Shown in pieces: positions 53,668 through 64,000 of a DNA stretch of 64,000 nt. Each line of letters starts with the position of its first letter. The stretch's first letter is position 1. Source of the DNA: Acanthosepion pharaonis (Eukaryota > Mollusca > Cephalopoda > Sepiida > Sepiidae); the NCBI GenBank assembly GCA_903632075.3, contig CAHIKZ030005641.1, forward strand, positions 1,764,501 through 1,828,500. The letters are read 5' to 3'. The notes below the pieces were generated by a model. It had not been told where the DNA came from. It did no database searches and saw nothing but the letters and a program-made list of their open reading frames with translations. The position numbers and the translations under genes were made by a program.

Positions 53668-53925
53668 GTATAAGAAGTTTAATCAAATGAACTTGAATAT
53701 TTTCTGCATTTATGTGAGATAGAAACATTTTTATACAGAAACAAAATCTTCTTTAATATATTTTCTGAAATAAATAATAATGATAATGATATTTCTAGAA
53801 ATATGTGAAAAAAAGCCTTTCTGAATAAAAAAAAAAATGTGAGTGATATAGCAAGAAATGTCTGTTTATGAAATGAACCAAATTTTCATGTTCTTTATAA
53901 TTCCTCCCAGCTAGCTTCCATAATA
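53668..53925 (+). repeat. 250-base dispersed repeat, copy 2
   Basis: Matches 45025-45280 in order over its whole length. It lies exactly between the two tRNA-like fold-backs. Confidence 0.75.
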
Positions 53926-53944
53926 GTTTCATTAAAGAAAACAT

Positions 53945-54094
53945 GTTCCACATTAGGGATTGAACTTGCATTCTACTTATCCTAAGAAACCACCTTTGCT
54001 GTCAGTTATTTTGTAGCTCAGCAGTTAAGGATGTTTCTTTAAGGTGGTTTCCTAGGATAAAGTGTATACAGGTTCAATCCCTACTATGAGGCAC
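53945..54094 (+). repeat. tRNA-like fold-back element, copy 2
   Basis: Same organisation as copy 1: left arm 53945-53996 with GGGATTGAACTTGC and TATCCTAAGAAACCACCTT; right arm 54041-54094 with AAGGTGGTTTCCTAGGATA and GGTTCAATCCC. The A box TAGCTCAGCAGTTAAGGATG at 54014-54033 is closer to a tRNA consensus than in copy 1. Confidence 0.6.
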
Positions 54095-54264
54095 ATTTTC
54101 AATAACATGTTATCAAATTTAGGAACTAAAATACTAAATATATTTTATAAATAAAAAAAAGACATTTTTTAAAATCTCAACATGAGTCATAAAGATCTGA
54201 TATTTAATCATATATAAACTAATATTGCATGAAAAGAACCTCTTTTCTTAACTATGCTAACTCT

Positions 54265-54330
54265 TGTGGTCCTACCAAGGATTGAACTCATTATCTTTGA
54301 CTAACAGATTAATGGATGTGTTTTAAGCGG
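54265..54330 (-). repeat. Partial tRNA-like B-box segment
   Basis: On the minus strand GAGTTCAATCCTTGG with TAATCTGTTAGTCAAAGA upstream resembles an anticodon-T arm region. Only a half unit is visible. Confidence 0.35.
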
Positions 54331-54479
54331 TGCTCGGTAAAAATGGCAGCGGTAAAAATGGCAACAGAAAAAAATGGCAGCGTAAAAATGGCAAAAGTGG
54401 ATAAATAGGAAAAAATGGCAAAAGTGGATAAATAGGAAAAAAAGGCAATTCAACAACAGAAAATTATGACCATTCGAGA

Positions 54480-54730
54480 AGGATGGGTCTAAGCTCCCAT
54501 CTCTCTAGTTTAAAATAGGGCTAAGTCCCCACCTCAATATTTTAAAATAAATATTTTTAAATAGATATTTACTCTAGTGGAGGTGGGGTAGCTAGGCTCC
54601 TTCGCCTCTTATTTTAAATAGGGGCTAAGTTCCTGCTCCTAGTATTAAAAACATTTTTTTTTAAATTTTCGATGTCAATTTTTAGAAGTTTTATGGGGGG
54701 GGGCGCTAGGTTCCTACTCCTAATTGCAGT
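54480..54730. repeat. Degenerate GGGGCTAAGTTCCTGCTCCT units
   Basis: Four or five copies of a GGG-GCTAAGTTCC-CTCC phrase, some preceded by TTTTAAATA, occur at irregular spacing inside the unclassified element, for example at 54522, 54587, 54626 and 54700. Confidence 0.55.
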
Positions 54731-54758
54731 AAAAGCACAAGTGAATTTGATGACTATA

Positions 54759-54794
54759 ATTAATTTTATAATTGATAGCTGACATTAAGATTAG

Positions 54795-54846
<52 letters not shown>

Positions 54847-54880
54847 CTAATCTTAATGTCATGTCAATTATAAAATTAAT
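54759..54880. repeat. Palindrome with (TA)n centre, about 42-base arms
   Basis: Arms 54759-54800 and 54840-54880 match as reverse complements (CATTAAGATTAGATGTGTAT / ATACACATCTAATCTTAATG and an outer TTAATTTTATAATTG pair), with about 40 bases of TA between. Cruciform-capable. Confidence 0.85.
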
Positions 54881-54885
54881 ATACT

Positions 54886-54927
<42 letters not shown>

Positions 54928-54974
54928 AGTGTATTAGTTTTTTTATATATATATATAAAATAAGTGTATTAGTG
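54878..54974. repeat. Second TA palindrome with repeated half
   Basis: AATATACTTATTTTATA (54878-54894) and TATAAAATAAGTGTATT (54919-54935) are inverted around a TA tract. The right half recurs at 54954-54974. Confidence 0.8.
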
Positions 54975-54994
54975 TATATATACATACGGATACA

Positions 54995-54997
<3 letters not shown>

Positions 54998-55046
<49 letters not shown>

Positions 55047-55076
55047 TGCATATACATATATATATATATATATATA
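54998..55076. repeat. (TA)n tracts with CACACATGCATA interruption
   Basis: Two TA tracts joined by a short CA-rich link. Confidence 0.85.
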
Positions 55077-55639
55077 TTAGTGTTGGGACAATTAATTGGA
55101 ATCAGGGGAAGGTTAGGAATCCCATTTACAGATTTGTATTGACTCTCAGGGTCTAATTTAATTATTTAATTGGTAAATTATGGTAAATATTCTAGAGTTC
55201 ACTTAGCCTATTCCTCAGCAAACCTTTTGAATTTCTGTTCACACCTATTTGCTAAATGTCTATATGACACCTCTCAGAGACTTCACCCTTGAGTATTAAA
55301 AGATTGAAAAGGCATCAGACAAGATTTTAAATTTTACTGGCACCAGTCTGACCCTATCGGTGTCTGATAGCCTCTGAAATAATAATTGTTTTATTGTTTG
55401 TTTTTTGTTTTTTTCGGTTTCATCAAGTGGATCTATAATTGTTTTTTCCCAAAGTTTTTCAGTGTGTTCAGTATCCAAGATTTTAATAAACTCATTGTGA
55501 GATATTCATCTATATTTTTTTTCCCTTTTGCCATTTTTTTTTATTTATCCATTTTTGCCATTTTTACCGTTGACATTTTTACCGCTGCCATTTTTTCCGT
55601 TGCCATTTTTGCCGCTGCCATTTTTACCTAAATTTGTTC

Positions 55640-58600
55640 TAAGCAGTGGCAATAATATGCTTGTCACCCTTCCTGCCAAAGTGGATTTAACCTTTAGGCA
55701 TTATTTAAATTTACTGAAATTTCTCCTCAGGTAATATTTTTTGATTCTCTGAAGTGCTGTTACTCAGTTTCTTGAGCAAAGATCCTGTTTTCACATTTTT
55801 GATAAGGATTTATGAAAGTCAAAAATACTCAAACACTGGATAATTTATATTTAAATTTTGCCTGGAAGCTAGGAAATGAGAGTTAAATATAGGAAAATAA
55901 TAACAAAAAAACATTCTTAACTTTCAGCAATGTTTAACCTCATAAAAAAAAAAAAAAAATCAGTGTGTCAAAAGGACAGTCTGATACCGATATTACCGTA
56001 TACACTTTTGACTCCCTTGGCATATGAACCAAGTACAACATATTTGATTTTTATACAGATTTATTTACCATTAAAGAAATAAATTTGAAATGAAATCTTT
56101 CTATTCAAAAATTTACTAAAAATTACAAAATTATCAAAATATGTAAACCAACAACAATGCAATATTTATTATTTACCATTTTATAAATAACTATGAAAAC
56201 GAGTGTTTTATTCAATCTTATAAATAAATATTTTTTTTATATCTTTTGTTGTCAATTTTCAAGTACAAAGAAAATGTATAAATAAATCCAATTTCATATG
56301 TTCGGGTTTTATTAAAATTCTAATCATTAATTTTTAAAAACAATAAAAATTGGTAAGTTTTTTATACTAATAACAGTGTCAAGGTAAAAATCATCTGAGT
56401 TTTTAACATACTGTTTTTGTGGGCATAAATAAAGGTTAAACATTTCATTGATCTTTAATCAAATCTATATAAATTAAATGCAATCTTCAGGCCATAGAAA
56501 TTGATTTACATGATGAGTACTATAGAATAGTCAGAATCTAAGAAAAAGCCAACAAAAATAAAAGTCCAAGATTAGAAATTTGCAAACATCATAGAAAAAC
56601 AGGTTACATGATATAAAAAGAGGATTTTGGTTTGAGTAGAAAGAAATCTACATGCTAAAAAAAAACATTAATAAGTAGAAAAAAAAACCTTCAGGCTAAA
56701 AACTTAAATATGAACTTTTGCAACAGGTCGTTAATCAGTCAACTAAAAATAAAAATACCATCTCATCAATAAAAAACTATGCCAAGCGATTCCGCACCCT
56801 CTCACGAGAAAGATCAAAAGGCTTGCCGACAGGTGAAAGTACATTGCAGATTCTTGTACTTCCTTTTCTCCCTGGAAACTAATGGCATTTCTAAATGTCA
56901 GACACGTGCATTTCTAGTGAAAACTAAAACTGGTTATACTGCAAAGATATATCGCCCCCCTCCAAAAAAGAAAAAAAATCAATATATTTTACATACAAAT
57001 ATTTTGTTGTAAAAATATTGCAGTTTTAGATTTTACCACAGTTATTAGAAACAGATTTATTGTCTCTGACTAAAAAAAAACGTCGTTATATGTTCACTAG
57101 TTTTCAATTTCGCCAAAAATTGAATCTTTGTTATTTTGGTCAGCGCAGTGTTGTGTTAAGTTTCAAGAGAAAGCCTTAAAATAAGAAATCTTTTTAGAGA
57201 GTCATAAATCACTTTACCATTTAAGCTTTGAATATATCGTTGTAGATGTCGAAGAATTATATTCCTTATTTATCATGCAAAAATTATCGGTCAGATACAG
57301 TGACACCACTCACTTCCATCAACAGGCTTTTCAGCTGGACTTAAATCAGAGTCCAGGTAAAAATCTGATTTTTAGACAAGTTTTTCTTAACTTGGAGATT
57401 TGTTGTAAACTAAACACAATTGTTCTATATTTCTATTTAGCCTGCAGCTGCGAAGCCTAACTAACAAAAAGAATAAACGAAATATTTAGTTTCTGGTAAA
57501 ATATTGCACTGCTTTTTTTAGTTTAACGACTACAAAAATGGAACAATAGGTCTTTTTTTTTTTTAGGTTTTCTTTACTCTTGATTGCTGTTACCTTATTT
57601 TTTTAAACGACACAATTGAGCTTGAGGTTTTTAAGAGTAAAACTGAAATATTATTACAAGCATAAAAAGGGCATTATGTTACATTACTTAATTACAACAA
57701 CGAAAAATGCAACAAATCAGGGCGGTGCTGATCCATGACTAGCTTTGCAAACCTGAAACCGTTGTTCGATCTCTAATAAAATAAGACAACATTTTCGTTT
57801 ACTATTTTTTGTGTGAGAGAATACTTTTCTTTTTCTTAACCATTTTCTCATATATGCAAAGAAAAACAAAAACAATAAACACCGTATTCCGGGAGTGACT
57901 GGCCGTCGATAGCTTTCTTCTTCTTTAAGTGTTTTTCTTTAAATCCTTTTTAGAGAGTATTTAGATTTCATCATTTAAACAGCATCCAACAAGAAAATAA
58001 AAGCATTATCCTACTTAACTAAAAATCTTTATTGATATTGTTTTTATGTTTTTTCAAATACATAGAAATAATATCACTGAACGTGAACATCTTCGTATCG
58101 TAGATTTCGGTAACTAACGCGGTTGCTCTAAGAACCAGGAAATAATTGGTAGCACGACTATAATTTCTACAGCTGGGGTATCTCCTCATCCTTACACCTT
58201 ACCTCAGTCATGTCACTATTATTAAGTAAAAGAGATGTAATATAAAGAAAAACGAAGGTGGAGGAGGAAGATTAAATAATACTTTTCACTCGTAAAAGGA
58301 AGTTACCAAGCTTTGAAAGGAAGAAGGAAGCCTGTTTTTACTTCTTTTTCTTGGATACCATTTTTATTCATTATTCACAGTACTTTAAATGTTCTCGGTT
58401 TGATTGTGTTCCTCTCAATTACTTAACAAGACAGGACTACTAAATCATCGTATTCTCCAAAAAGGACACAACCAAATGTCAAAATATTTTTTAATGTCAT
58501 TTAATTTAAGTAAACAAACTCCGGCTTAAACCAAAAAACAGTTCATTGCATTTCTTGTTCAACATAAGTTGTATTTAAAAAAAAAAAATGCTTTAGTTGT

Positions 58601-61560
58601 AATTTTTTTTCGAAAGAGAAATTTATCAGAAAAAAGTAAAATATTTTAAAAAAATCCACGAACTCGTTCCATCCAGTGTGGATCCAGCTTTCAAGGATGT
58701 TGTAATCACTTTATTTAAACTAGTGTTATTTACTGTTTATTATTGTTTTTTTTTTTAAGAAGACAAGAACGAAAAAGGCGGGGTGGGTGCTGTTGTTACT
58801 GCATCTACCGTTTCTTCAATGTTTTGGTGAGTTTTTATTTTTTTAATATTACTATTTCCCCACCCCCTTTAGTTTTATAAATATTTCTTCTTACACAGCA
58901 ACTGAATGTTTTCATTTTCGCTTTAAATGATTTTCTTAAAAAACAAAAAACATATGCTAAAAAATAAAGTCAAACTAATTATTAGTTACTAACCACTAAC
59001 CAGATTTGTTTTCATTTTTCTTTGACAAATAGTTGTTTGTTTTTTTTAACTCCAGTTACATCTTTTCTTTTAATTTAATTTTTATTTATATTGTGGGAAG
59101 ATATACAGTAATTACATCCGTTTCTTTTTTTATCGTTTTGTTTTTGTTTTTAAATTTACGAAATATAAACAAAATAAACAAGTGACCCCTACTGAAAAAT
59201 TACCTTTTACCACGTGACCTCGATTTTTACCCGGGAAATTTTTTTTTTCTCTGAGATCCGTTTCAGGAGAACGTGGTCTTATTGTTAAAAATAAAATAAA
59301 ATAAACTTAACTTATGACTATTCTATTTCTAATATAGTGTTTTTTATATAAGAAGATACTCATTATTCGTGTGTTTTTTTTTTATTTAAATAAATACGGA
59401 CAGTATTTGTTTTTTATTCTTAACATTGGCGGTTCGATTTTATTAATTATTATTATTAGCACAAATTTGCTCACATTGAAAATATGGAATAGTGTGTGTG
59501 TGTTTTTAAAAGATGATTTATAAAAAGCAAAAATTTGGCCGAAAAATGTCTCCATGAAATCGTAATGAAATGTTAATCGAAATCTGTTACCGTTTCGTGT
59601 GTAGTCGTTATATGAGTGGGGAGCTTTCGTTATTAAAATGAGCTGCTCTGAGAGTAATACATAGCAAAAAAAAAATACACAAACAAAAAAAAAAACAATA
59701 GAACAAAACAACAATCCTAGTAAGTAGTTATATCACAGGTGTGTTCACTGTTCTCAGTATTCCATAGGATACATGATAAATTCGTTGAACACCCAATCTT
59801 GAAACTCGAACTTAACTAGCTTTGCAGTGCAAGCCTAAGTAACATGACATTTTTGTTGTACATCTCGAACAACAGGTAGCGAAATTTTGCGTTTAACATC
59901 GGACAGGTGGCATGTTTGACCGCGTGACAACAATTATCGTAAAGTCGACGTATTCATTACAGAAAAATGTGATTCTGCAGTTTCTGGATTTTAATTTTTT
60001 TCAGAATTCACTTACTGATTTTCCAATTATAAAATGGACTTTACTTTTTTTTTTTCTAATATCATTTGATAGAGAACATCATTAAGTACCTTTTTAATGG
60101 CGAAAGAACAAAAAGTCTTTGGTTTCAGCAGTTCCTTAAAGTAAAAAGATCACTTAAACTTAAGAACAAGATTAAGAAGATCAGATTCAAGAGTCAAGAC
60201 TAATCATAAAAAGATAAAGAGTATGATTTTACTGCGGTCCCATAGAGCTTTCTTCTTTTTTTTTTTGTTAATTTTTAAAAGATAAAGAATTTAAAAGTAT
60301 CTACTGTGAAGTGAGCATTTGTCATAAAACCTGTTCAATTAAGGCGTCAGTGAACATAACATGTGTGATTCATTAATTGATTTTTTTTAAACATATTTAT
60401 TTTGCTTAAAACAAGAGCTAAAGAACTTATTTTGGCATTAGGGACGTTGTTTGTTGTTATAATAATGACATAAAATGTTTCTTTTCTTTTAAAAAGTTTG
60501 ACACAGGAGAGATCGACTGAGTCTTGGATAATCATCCAATATTACAATTTTGTTTTTTTTTTTCTAACAAATACAAAATAAGAGAATTTTGTGATCGGTT
60601 GTTTATTTTTACTTTTTTTTTTTTCTTTTTACGACCATTCTTTTCCAAAAAGTCATGTAACGAGCGGGGGTGGGGGTAATGCTTGATTATTTTAGACTCT
60701 CTCTAGAGCTTTATAAAATTATAACCAGACTATCCAAAGTTCTTTGTTCCTAAGGCTAGAAAATCATTTTTTCTCTCCAAAATGTTTCTTCTAAAATTGC
60801 CTTTATTAAATAAAGTTGAATTGAGCCTATGACTGCAGATAGTTTTTTAGTTTCTTACTTGTAAATTTCAGTTTTTATTGCAAGTTTGAAAAAACAGTCA
60901 GATTCAACTCCATTGTCTCATAAAAACCGATAGTTAACACCACACTTTCGTTTTTTGTTTTTTTAATAAGCAACTAAACTAAAGGATGTTAAAAAAATCA
61001 TCTATTGTTTAATTTTTTTTTACTCAAGAGTTTAGTATTTAAGTTGCTTAAATTTTGATGCTATTTTTGTCTAATACAATACAAATATATTTCATTGCTG
61101 TCTAAACGTTTAATTTTTGAATGCAATATGTCAACTCAAATTTGAATACAGTTGCTTAGACAAAAATGCGTTTCGAAGATGGAATAAAGAATTTTTTAAA
61201 AAATTGCCAAAATTATTGTCCATGCAAATAATTAAAAATAACATTTCATTCATAAGTTTAAAACCTTTTTGTTATTAATTGCTTATCAATTAATAACCAC
61301 GAATGTTTTCAATAAAGGTTAATTTAATATCTAACTGACAGGATTGTAGAAGAAAAGTGAGAAACATTGAGGGCTAAAGAAGTTTGCTGAAAGGAACGAT
61401 AACTAAGTTTAACTCCTTGTTTACTTAAAAATTTTAAGTTAAAATGAACAAATACAAAAATAAATTCAGGTTTTCCAAAACATCCACTGCGATAAAGAAA
61501 CGGCTGGTGTTTTAACACTATTAACTTATTTAATGTCACATTTTAACTGGGTTTATAAAT
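55640..61560. other. Long AT-rich stretch without supported genes
   Basis: Nearly 6 kb of A/T runs. ORFs at 56779, 57275, 59382-59714 (minus) and 60347 (minus) lack motifs and have simple composition. No element ends were recognised. A CCACCCCC/GGGGTGGG-type purine tract occurs near 58780 and 58860 only. Confidence 0.45.
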
Positions 61561-61563
61561 AAG

Positions 61564-61700
61564 AAAATTATCAAAAATGCATATCAAGCATTTAGCAAAG
61601 TTCTCTTTGGCAGTTAATAATACACAAATAATTTAAAAAAAATATTTTTGTGTAAAGAGAACTTTGTTGCTAATGCTTGATTTGTATTTTTGATAATTTT
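61564..61700. repeat. Fold-back element, about 48-base arms
   Basis: Left arm starts AAAATTATCAAAAATGC at 61564 and reads AAGTTCTCTTT near its end; the right arm, ending at 61700, is its reverse complement with a few differences. An inner pair TACACAAATA/TATTTTTGTGTA extends the hairpin. Resembles a short MITE or fold-back. Confidence 0.75.
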
Positions 61701-62336
61701 AAATAAAATGTAGATTGAAGAGAATACATTTCCAATAAAATTCCGTTAAAAGTGCTGATTGTAGCGTAATCAAATTATGACAATTCACTATTCAGTTATG
61801 AACAACGGGGATGACTTTTTTTCTTTTTTTTTTCACAAAACATCGTGTTCTTTGTTAGCGAAATATGTAGCTAAATGTATATGCAGTTAACGTAGAAAAA
61901 TAGTTTTATTTTACTTTTCAGACCTGTCAGAATGGAAGAGGATAACTTAAAATGATCGCTGATCGTTTAAGCAATTATTGCTCAGACCTATGAGTAAATT
62001 TAGCGAGACAAGTTTGACCATCATTATAAAAAGTTTAGGTTTCTGTAAATAAATTAATTACGTAACCCGCATACTTGAAATTTGCCAAGCACGAGACATT
62101 AATTCTGCAATCATGAATTTGAAAGTTCTCGTTTTCATGGTTAAAAAATAAGATTTTTTTTTTCTTCTCTAAATCAATTCACCTCCCGCCAAGCAAATAA
62201 TGCCACAAAAAAAAGTATTACTGGGGGTAAAAGTGAATATTAAAATTTTAAAAACGTTTTTAGAAGAAAACTGAAACCCAATCCCAAACAGGAAATAAGG
62301 AATAAACCTCTACTTCTGTTCAAAGACTAATTTTGA
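61701..62336. other. No recognisable gene
   Basis: AT-rich spacer before the LINE relic. Confidence 0.35.
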
Positions 62337-63346
62337 TTAAGAAATCCATGTACCGTGTCCATTTAGGACATGGACGATCTTGACGCCACAAATTCCTGTC
62401 CTTTTTACTATCTCTTCTAAATTCTGTTCTGCCAAACATTTACACAGTAGCTCGTTGCGTAGGTTATTCCGCTGTTTTCCAATATAATCCCTATTGCCTT
62501 CAATGTCATGTAAGTGTCTAATTCGCCAAAACTTTCTTTCCTTATGCACCCTAGAAATTTTTTATTCTTTTTCTTCTAAATATAAGTCTCCATTTTGTTA
62601 CCATTTTCCTTAAAACTTCCTCGTTACCCACATGTTCTGTCAATGGTATTCTCAGTATCCTTCTGTAGAACCACGTTTCTGTTGCCTCATGTCTCTTCAT
62701 CTTTGAGATTTTCCAGTATTCATTGACAATAAGGGGGATCGATATTACGTAAATGTTCAACAAAATTTTCCTATTTCTTAATTCTTTGCTTAGTTTTGGA
62801 AAGCATATTTCGCTATCGCATTTTGTGTCCTCTGTTAAAACACGACGGAGATTTTTGTACTTGATTTTGGTGTTTCCAGTTCATAGTTCACATCTTGGGT
62901 TGATCCAATTACTGTCTTAAAACTGATGTTTTTAGTTCTTCTCGCTTTCATTCACTACCTTCTTTAGGTGTCTACTGTCAACACTGTCATTTGCATATCT
63001 TATGTTAAGATTGTGGCCACCAATATTGTTTCTTGGTAGGACTTCTAATTCTATCAGGATCGCCTCACTAAAGTCCGGCAATAAGATACATCCTTGTCTT
63101 ACGTCCCTTTCTATTTTTCTGTATTTAATGACTCCATTTTCTATCCGTTTTAATATTTTTCCCAAATAAATTAAAATAATCTAGCAGTTCAAACAAGTCT
63201 GTGTGTCTTACCTTATCAAACGATTTGCATAATCGATAAAAAAAACGTATCCTTCTGCATTTTTTGCCTTGCTCTTTCTGGTATGATTCTGAACATTTTT
63301 TGTTCAAGTCTTTAAAGACACCGAGGACAATAATATAAAAATTCAA
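62337..63346 (-). pseudogene. LINE RT relic
   Basis: Minus strand, 5' to 3': YRLCKSFDKVRHTDLFELLD (first RT block, 63346-63125), VRQGCILLPDFSEAILIELE and NLNIRYANDSVDS (QGC and the degenerate catalytic box, 63165-62932), then ETWFYRRILRIPLTEHVGNE (62763-62551) and a C-terminal part to 62337. The catalytic box reads YAND instead of YADD, so it is dead. No endonuclease is visible. It is a different LINE family from the Tx1-type copies. Confidence 0.75.
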
Positions 63347-63381
63347 CTATGTCAGGCTACGGACATATTGATCTACTAACA

Positions 63382-63480
63382 TATGAGAGGTGCTGAAAAG
63401 TTCTTGGTCTGGCCCACTTCTCGAAGTAGATACTTCCTCGATTATCCCGACACCATTAGACAGCGGTTGAAAAATATGTT
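63382..63480 (+). mobile_element. Possible mariner terminus
   Basis: TATGAGAGGTGCTGAAAAGT recalls the outer ends of mariner-like elements (TA then GAGGTG-TGAAAAGTTC). No second end or transposase is seen. Confidence 0.3.
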
Positions 63481-63699
63481 CGGAAAATTGAATACCCAAA
63501 AATCGGAAAAGAATTAAGAATGAAGTCGTTTTCTGAAATAAATTTAAAATTTATATTATCAAATAATATTTCCAAGCGTTTTGTTTAGGTAACTCCATCG
63601 ATTCGCTAAAAATGCGCATACATGATGAAAAAAATGCCACAAACTTAATAAAAAAACAAAAACAAAGATTTATTGTCAGTCTTTGTTATTAGGAAAGAC

Positions 63700-64000
63700 C
63701 AAAAGATTTTTTGATTGTTAGATTATATCTCTTAATCCGTTTTAAAATCTTCAAAAGTTTTTTTTTGGGGGGGGGGTTGTCAACGAGTGACCATAAATTA
63801 GCATGAGAAATTTGAACGCATTTTGGTTTGGAGGATGAAAAACACTGATTTGGAAATTCTTGAAAACAAATCAATGTCAGATTTTAATGAAACTTTCAAA
63901 ACTTCTTCACAAATGAATTAAATTATTTTAGAAACGTTTATTTATTTATTTATTTTAGAAAATCTTGGTAAAGTGTAATTTTATGAAATTCATTTTTGTA
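63700..64000 (+). repeat. AT-rich dispersed repeat, copy D (runs off the window)
   Basis: Contains TTGTCAACGAGTGACC, TTAGCATGAGAAATTTGAA, TTTGGAAATTCTTGAAAA, TTTTAATGAAACTTTCAAAA and AATGAATTAAATTATTTTAG in copy A order (6100-6290). Confidence 0.65.

Larger units (their letters stand above)
54333..55635. mobile_element. Unclassified element with repetitive inverted termini
   Basis: Left terminus has repeated GGTAAAAATGGCAGC-type units (54336-54450), and the right terminus (55515-55628) has the same units in reverse complement. Bordering GTTTTAAGCGGTG (54320-54332) and GTTCTAAGCAGTG (55636-55648) are direct repeats with 2 differences in 13, a possible target duplication. Inside are degenerate GGGGCTAAGTTCC units and long TA palindromes. 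No transposase frame. Confidence 0.55.

Noticed and set aside
54338..54450. CRISPR-like or simple minisatellite reading of the ATGGCA units
   Set aside because: The units have no unique spacers, and an inverted counterpart lies 1.1 kb away, so a terminal structure of one element explains them better.
59382..59714. 110-codon minus frame
   Set aside because: Phe/Leu/Ile-rich translation of AT-rich DNA with no conserved motif.
1..64000. CRISPR arrays, bacterial-type operons, ribosome binding sites, rRNA genes
   Set aside because: None seen. Short repeats here are microsatellites, minisatellites or transposon parts, and the content is clearly eukaryotic.

Overview
This is a eukaryotic, AT-rich, repeat-saturated window with no convincing intact host gene. 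Every coding signal I can support is a decayed piece of a mobile element: LINEs of at least three kinds, an env-bearing Ty3/gypsy-type endogenous retrovirus, two hAT elements, two mariners, a Helitron, Penelope-like fragments and several LTR relics. They sit in long AT-rich DNA with many (TA)n, (TG)n and (TTA)n tracts. The repertoire and base composition suggest an invertebrate, most likely a mollusc and perhaps a cephalopod; that is an inference from repeat types only, because no host marker gene is present. Element ages and classes are read by eye.

Layout. 1-3.6 kb: AT-rich DNA with a minisatellite, a LINE C-terminal relic (minus) and a small dispersed repeat. 3.6-5.1 kb: a GC-richer block with CRE, E-box and CCAAT motifs and an LTR/primer-binding-site-like junction (minus). 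5.7-8.1 kb: a Jockey/CR1-type LINE relic (plus) split twice, by a 1.3 kb AT-rich repeat and by a 246 bp dead-on-arrival LINE tail with a perfect 15 bp target duplication.

9.4-30.1 kb: the main structure, a nested stack. An LTR retrovirus-like element (5' LTR, primer binding site, gag with a zinc knuckle, protease, start of RT, then env, polypurine tract, 3' LTR) has lost most of pol. It was split by a hAT transposon (13295-27039, TIRs plus a 7/8 target duplication) with a readable DUF4371/hAT-C transposase on the minus strand. The hAT was itself entered by a near full-length L1/Tx1-type LINE (18887-24477, 16 bp target duplication) beside a promoter-like GC-rich block, and it also carries a short gypsy-type LTR with a primer binding site.

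30.7-45 kb: an internally deleted mariner with both TIRs; an RT-LINE copy with a 5' inversion typical of twin priming, landed in an AT microsatellite; more copies of the 1.3 kb AT-rich repeat; a non-autonomous Helitron; and a second copy of the Tx1-type LINE (41065-44418, minus, 16 bp target duplication), internally deleted. 45-55.7 kb: diverged tandem repeats, a mariner half, Penelope-like GIY-YIG and RT fragments, a non-autonomous hAT with a perfect 8 bp target duplication, tRNA-like fold-back elements, and an unclassified inverted-repeat element containing cruciform-capable TA palindromes. 55.7-64 kb: mostly featureless AT-rich DNA with one fold-back, one LINE relic (minus) and the start of another AT-rich repeat copy.

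No operon-like cooperation exists here. The informative relations are insertion order, shared families and target-site duplications.
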